A stretch of DNA of 18,065 bases from assembly GCF_947254915.1 (NCBI RefSeq), contig NZ_CAMYEZ010000027.1:1-18065 (forward strand), read 5' to 3'. Below the pieces are notes generated by a model, which saw only the letters and a list, made by a program, of their open reading frames with translations, did no database searches and was not told the origin of the DNA. The DNA is from an uncultured Porphyromonas sp. (lineage in GTDB: Bacteria > Bacteroidota > Bacteroidia > Bacteroidales > Porphyromonadaceae). Positions 15,093 to 18,065 of this stretch are shown piece after piece (the stretch's first letter is position 1; each line of letters starts with the position of its first letter). Both the position numbers and the translations under genes were made by a program.

Positions 15093-15878
15093 TCAAGCGT
15101 AGATAGTTACCACAAGCGTGACCAAGAGTAGCGTCAGCTCGGCGAAACAGACGATAGCTCCCATCACATCGCCCGTGTATCCGCCGATACGTTTGTTGCT
15201 AATGCGCATGATCAGGAGCGCCTCCCCCGTCATCAGCACTGGAGCCACGACAGCAGCCTGCCAAGGCAAGAGGAGGAGTGCCAAGAGCGCCCAGACAGCT
15301 GCAATGAGTAGCGTCTTCGTCGTGACAGATTGTCGCAAATGCGTCGCCTTGCTCGCCTCGCCACTCTTACGAGCGTAGGTCGAGAGACGTATCACGAGGA
15401 TAGGCACCCAGCGCGACACTACAGCCATCGCAATAATCGTTCCAATGGCGGTCTCGTAGGGTATATATGCTAGCAGGACGACACGACTCATCAGGAGCAT
15501 CACTAGACCCAGTATACCGTACACGCCCGTCGAGCTGTCTTTCATAATGCGCAGCGTCGTCTCCCTATCGTGATACCCTCCGAAGGCATCGCAATAGTCC
15601 GACAAGCCATCCTCGTGCATCCCGCCTGTGACGACTAAACCAACGATCACACTCATCACCGCAGCCACGGCATTCGGCAGGTAGTAACCAGCCAATGCGT
15701 AGATCCCCGCCATCAGCACTCCGACGATCGCGCCCAGCAGAGGAAAGTAGCGAAAGGACTCCCCCATCCGCTCCTCACTATACGCCACATGCCCCACTGG
15801 TATGCGGGTGTAGAAGAGCAGCGAGAGACGAAGTAGGTCCCACTCAGAGCGTATCGTGCGTAGCAAGTGCAAAGCCAT
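15093..15878 (-). CDS. cobS: Adenosylcobinamide-GDP ribazoletransferase (cobalamin synthase)
   Basis: A 261-residue polytopic inner-membrane enzyme that joins adenosylcobinamide-GDP to alpha-ribazole (or its phosphate), producing adenosylcobalamin (phosphate). The N-terminal part LSLLFYTRIPVG and FPLLGAIVG are characteristic, as is the acidic motif GGMHEDGLSDYCDAFGG (85-101), which in the family binds the metal and substrate. Several membrane spans follow (ILGLVMLLMSRVVLLAYI, LLIAAVWALLALLLLPW, and the C-terminal LTLLLVTLVVTIYA). The length is normal. It starts 22 bp after cobT and ends 7 bp before cobC. Identification is secure. Confidence 0.95.
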   Translation of the reverse strand: MALHLLRTIRSEWDLLRLSLLFYTRIPVGHVAYSEERMGESFRYFPLLGAIVGVLMAGIYALAGYYLPNAVAAVMSVIVGLVVTGGMHEDGLSDYCDAFGGYHDRETTLRIMKDSSTGVYGILGLVMLLMSRVVLLAYIPYETAIGTIIAMAVVSRWVPILVIRLSTYARKSGEASKATHLRQSVTTKTLLIAAVWALLALLLLPWQAAVVAPVLMTGEALLIMRISNKRIGGYTGDVMGAIVCFAELTLLLVTLVVTIYA

Positions 15879-15900
15879 AGGTCTAGAGTCTCTTTTCTTA

Positions 15901-16905
15901 TTAGTCTACACGGCAAACCGCCGCATCGTCAAAGCCACGCATATTATTCATAAAGGCAACGGCCGACTGAATGATCGGATAGGCAACGAGAGCCCCCGTC
16001 CCCTCGCCGAGGCGCATCTCCAGCGACAGGATTGCTTCTCCGCCAAGGTAGTCAATCATCGCTTGATGTCCTGGCTCCTCGGAGGTGTGAGCGAAGAGCA
16101 CATTGTCCACAATACGTGGCTCCATCTCGTGTGCCACCATAAAAGCTGAGGTAGCAATCACCCCATCCGCAAGGATTAGCATACCTCTCTTGTAAGCCTC
16201 TAGGACGCCTCCACAGATAGCCGCTATCTCTAGTCCGCCCATCTGCGACAGTAGCTCCATAGGGCTCTGCGGATTGTAGCGTGCAGCCACCGCCTCGAGC
16301 ACCTTCGTCTTATGTTCTAGCCCCGAGCCACGCAGTCCCGAGCCAGGACCAATGATTGAGGCAATAGAGCGTCCCGTGATCTTGTGCAGGATTAGCGTTG
16401 CTGGCGAAGTATTGCCGATACCCATTTCGCCGAAAGCTATCACATTACTTCCACGCTCCGCCTCTTGCGCCACACATTGAGCGCCAATCATCATCGCCTC
16501 AGCGCATTCCTCAGTCGTCATAGCTGGCTCGTGAAGCATATTTCGGGTGCCGTGCATCACCTTAGCCGACTCAATGCGACAAGCCTCTGGGAAGTCGTAG
16601 TCGACGCCCACATCAATGACCCGCAGGCGAAAGCCATTTTGCCGTGCCAAGACACTACAAGCTCCTCCGCCCGAGACGAAGTTGATACATTGCTGCCAAG
16701 TAATCTCCTTAGGACAGGGGCTCACGCCCTCCTCAACGATCCCGTGATCTGCAGCCATCACCAGCAGCACTGGGTCAATCAGCTGAGGCGTCACACTGTG
16801 CTGTATCAGGCCCACCTTGTAGGCGATGCGCTCCAGTTGCCCCAGCGCCCCCTTTGGCTTCGTGCGACTGTCGATCCGCTCTTGTAGTGCTTCCTCAAAA
16901 GTCAT
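15901..16905 (-). CDS. cobT: Nicotinate-nucleotide-dimethylbenzimidazole phosphoribosyltransferase
   Basis: A 334-residue cytoplasmic enzyme that moves the phosphoribosyl group of nicotinate mononucleotide to the lower-ligand base, giving alpha-ribazole phosphate. Motifs in order: RTKPKGALGQLE (14-25), VMAADHGIVEEGVS (49-62), INFVSGGGACSVLAR, DVGVDYDF, FGEMGIGNTSPAT (158-170), GPGSGL, ADGVIATSAF and RLGEGTGAL with catalytic Glu301, equivalent to Glu317 of the Salmonella enzyme. The length is close to the family norm. Its start overlaps the stop of the cobU fusion by 4 bp (ATGA). The lower base actually used (dimethylbenzimidazole or another) cannot be inferred, because no base-synthesis gene such as bluB or bzaF is in the window. 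Confidence 0.96.
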   Translation of the reverse strand: MTFEEALQERIDSRTKPKGALGQLERIAYKVGLIQHSVTPQLIDPVLLVMAADHGIVEEGVSPCPKEITWQQCINFVSGGGACSVLARQNGFRLRVIDVGVDYDFPEACRIESAKVMHGTRNMLHEPAMTTEECAEAMMIGAQCVAQEAERGSNVIAFGEMGIGNTSPATLILHKITGRSIASIIGPGSGLRGSGLEHKTKVLEAVAARYNPQSPMELLSQMGGLEIAAICGGVLEAYKRGMLILADGVIATSAFMVAHEMEPRIVDNVLFAHTSEEPGHQAMIDYLGGEAILSLEMRLGEGTGALVAYPIIQSAVAFMNNMRGFDDAAVCRVD

Positions 16906-17987
16906 CTGCTCTCCTCTTTATATAAGTCCGAAATAAGTTCCGTGCGCAAAGCTCTCCCAGAGACCATCAGGTAAGCCTCATCAGCCGTGGCAGAGATATA
17001 TTGGTTGACCCACCCTTGTAGATCTACAAAAGCCCGAGCCCCCGCATCAGGCGCATGCAGGCTCATGCCGATCTCGTTGCTCACCACGATCAGCACCTCC
17101 GCCTTGCAGTGATGCAATAGCTCCTGCCACTCACGACGCGCCTCACTGAGCGAAGCCTCAGCGTCAAACTCCAGGTCGCTGTATATATTCGTAAGCCATA
17201 GCGTCACACAGTCGATCAGCACGACACGTCCAGCAATCGGCGTCTGGCTCAGATAGCGAGGCTCCTCGATAGTAGTCCACTCTGGTCCCCGGTCCGCTTG
17301 GTGACGCGCTATGCGACGCTCGAACTCCTCATCCCAGTGACGTGCCGTAGCCAGGTAGATAGGTCGATCCGAGAGCGAGCGAGCCAATCGCTGCGCGTAG
17401 CCACTCTTGCCACTGCGCTGGCCACCCGATATGTAGATCACTCGAGGGCGCTGGCAGAGCTTGCCATCCTCATATAGACGATAGTCCCCATTCGGGAGGA
17501 AGGTGATCTCCTCCACCTTGTCCAAGGGACCGCCCTGTAGCAAAGCCTCTAGCACCCTCATCGTAAAGCCGTGACCCATCAGTAGCACCATATCATCGCT
17601 ACTGTGTCGCTCTTGCAGCTCCTCTAGAAAGCTCTGCAATCGCTCCGCAATCGCCTCCACAGACTCAATCTCGTGTGGCTCCTCGTCTAGTGGCGGGAGC
17701 TCAACAAAAGGACGCCCCTCCCACCGACCGAAAGCACGCTCGCGCAACCGTCTGTCCAGCGTCAGAGGTGCCTTACAGCCACTCGCAGAGATCATCAGCT
17801 CAGCCGAGCGCTGCGCCCGCAGCTGATCACTACTATATATATGTGTGATGGGACACCCCTTCAGACGGTCACCCAGCTGGAGGCATTGCGCCACCCCTCG
17901 TCGAGTTAGCGTACCAGCAGTCTGTCCCTGACAAATAGAGAGTAAGTTCTCCTCAGTCTCTCCGTGACGTGCTATAAGCAATCGCAT
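16902..17987 (-). CDS. cobU: Histidine phosphatase / CobU fusion (adenosylcobinamide kinase and guanylyltransferase)
   Basis: A 361-residue fusion. Residues 1 to about 178 are a histidine phosphatase domain with a complete site: phosphohistidine His8 in ARHGETEEN, Arg57/Arg60 in SDQLRAQR, Glu83 in LRERAFGRWEG and His139 in LMGHGFTMR. Residues about 183-361 are CobU, which phosphorylates adenosylcobinamide and then adds GMP: P-loop GGQRSGKS (188-195), YLATARHWDEEFERRI, the nucleotidylated His229 in RIARHQADR (His46 in Salmonella), VLIDCVTLWLTN, and VSNEIGM followed by VNQYISATADEAYLMVSG. The two domains run on in one frame with a short linker (KLCQRPR), no frameshift and no internal start needed. 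It is first in the operon, with a promoter element 44 bp upstream, and overlaps cobT by 4 bp. The fused phosphatase may be a second CobC. Confidence 0.92.
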   Translation of the reverse strand: MRLLIARHGETEENLLSICQGQTAGTLTRRGVAQCLQLGDRLKGCPITHIYSSDQLRAQRSAELMISASGCKAPLTLDRRLRERAFGRWEGRPFVELPPLDEEPHEIESVEAIAERLQSFLEELQERHSSDDMVLLMGHGFTMRVLEALLQGGPLDKVEEITFLPNGDYRLYEDGKLCQRPRVIYISGGQRSGKSGYAQRLARSLSDRPIYLATARHWDEEFERRIARHQADRGPEWTTIEEPRYLSQTPIAGRVVLIDCVTLWLTNIYSDLEFDAEASLSEARREWQELLHHCKAEVLIVVSNEIGMSLHAPDAGARAFVDLQGWVNQYISATADEAYLMVSGRALRTELISDLYKEESR

Positions 17988-18008
17988 AGATCAGTCTCTA
18001 GATTAAAA

Positions 18009-18026
18009 AGGCTCCTCCAGAAGCCT
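18009..18026 (-). terminator. Terminator-like hairpin in the cob operon leader
   Basis: On the minus strand AGGCTTC (18026-18020) pairs with GGAGCCT (18015-18009), one T-G wobble included, around TGGA, and is directly followed by TTTTT. It sits between the promoter element and the cobU start codon at 17987, starting at about the predicted transcription start. It may be an attenuator, a 5'-end stabiliser or the terminator of an upstream minus-strand gene off-window. Confidence 0.45.
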
Positions 18027-18030
18027 CTTG

Positions 18031-18038
18031 CAAAGGTA
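18031..18038 (-). promoter_or_regulatory. Bacteroidetes -7 promoter element for the cob operon
   Basis: The minus strand reads TACCTTTG, an exact TAnnTTTG match, followed by CAAG. No -33 TTTG is visible in the 27 bp left before the window edge. It predicts transcription starting near 18025 and a leader of only about 40 nt. Confidence 0.55.
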
Positions 18039-18044
18039 GCGAAA

Positions 18045-18065
18045 TTAGAAGTTAGAGGTTAGAAG
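18045..18065 (+). repeat. Heptamer tandem repeat at window edge
   Basis: TTAGAAG, TTAGAGG, TTAGAAG: three consecutive 7-bp units, probably continuing beyond the window. The reverse complement matches the heptamers at 10833-10853. Confidence 0.6.

Noticed and set aside
17988..18065. Cobalamin riboswitch before the cob operon
   Set aside because: Only 78 bp are available and no B12-box-like sequence or suitable multi-stem fold was seen.

Overview
The window looks like a Bacteroidales chromosome, most likely Porphyromonas or a close relative. This is inferred from four things: the lpxC-fabZ gene fusion, promoter elements of the Bacteroidetes type (TAnnTTTG), a BspA-like leucine-rich-repeat surface protein with a Gln-initial mature end, and a late cobalamin-assembly operon. 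No rRNA, tRNA, CRISPR array, transposase or phage gene was seen. Almost every gene is intact and belongs to a recognisable family.

Layout. Positions 1-1941 (minus) hold the first 647 codons of a secreted leucine-rich-repeat protein whose 3' end lies off the left edge. A 592-bp divergent spacer with two promoter elements and several perfect hairpins leads into rplY (plus, 2534-3160), which ends at a clear hairpin terminator. A 519-bp spacer follows, carrying copy 1 of a 196-bp dispersed repeat and a double hairpin just before pyrF. Next comes a long co-directional run: pyrF, lpxD, lpxC-fabZ, lpxA, nnr and two adjacent DUF4230 genes (3680-10737). It combines UMP synthesis, the acylation and deacetylation steps of lipid A synthesis, the fatty-acid dehydratase FabZ, NAD(P)H-hydrate repair and two envelope-anchored proteins of unknown function.

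Positions 10738-11148 are a convergent spacer with a terminator-like hairpin, a heptamer repeat and copy 2 of the 196-bp repeat. From 17987 down to 11149 (minus) lies a tightly packed seven-gene operon for the late part of adenosylcobalamin synthesis: a histidine-phosphatase/CobU fusion, cobT, cobS, cobC, cobQ, cobD and cbiB. Together these would convert adenosylcobyrinate a,c-diamide to adenosylcobyric acid (CobQ), make and attach the aminopropanol phosphate arm (CobD, CbiB), activate it with GMP (CobU), activate the lower base (CobT), join the two halves (CobS) and remove the phosphate (CobC). Corrin-ring genes are absent here. A promoter element and a terminator-like hairpin lie in the 78 bp upstream of the operon, too short a stretch for a full cobalamin riboswitch.

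The least explained features are the 196-bp repeat (two gapless copies, about 86% identical, with 21-bp internal units and nested inverted repeats), the phosphatase-CobU fusion in an operon that already has a stand-alone CobC, and the hairpin-rich leaders before rplY, pyrF and the cob operon.
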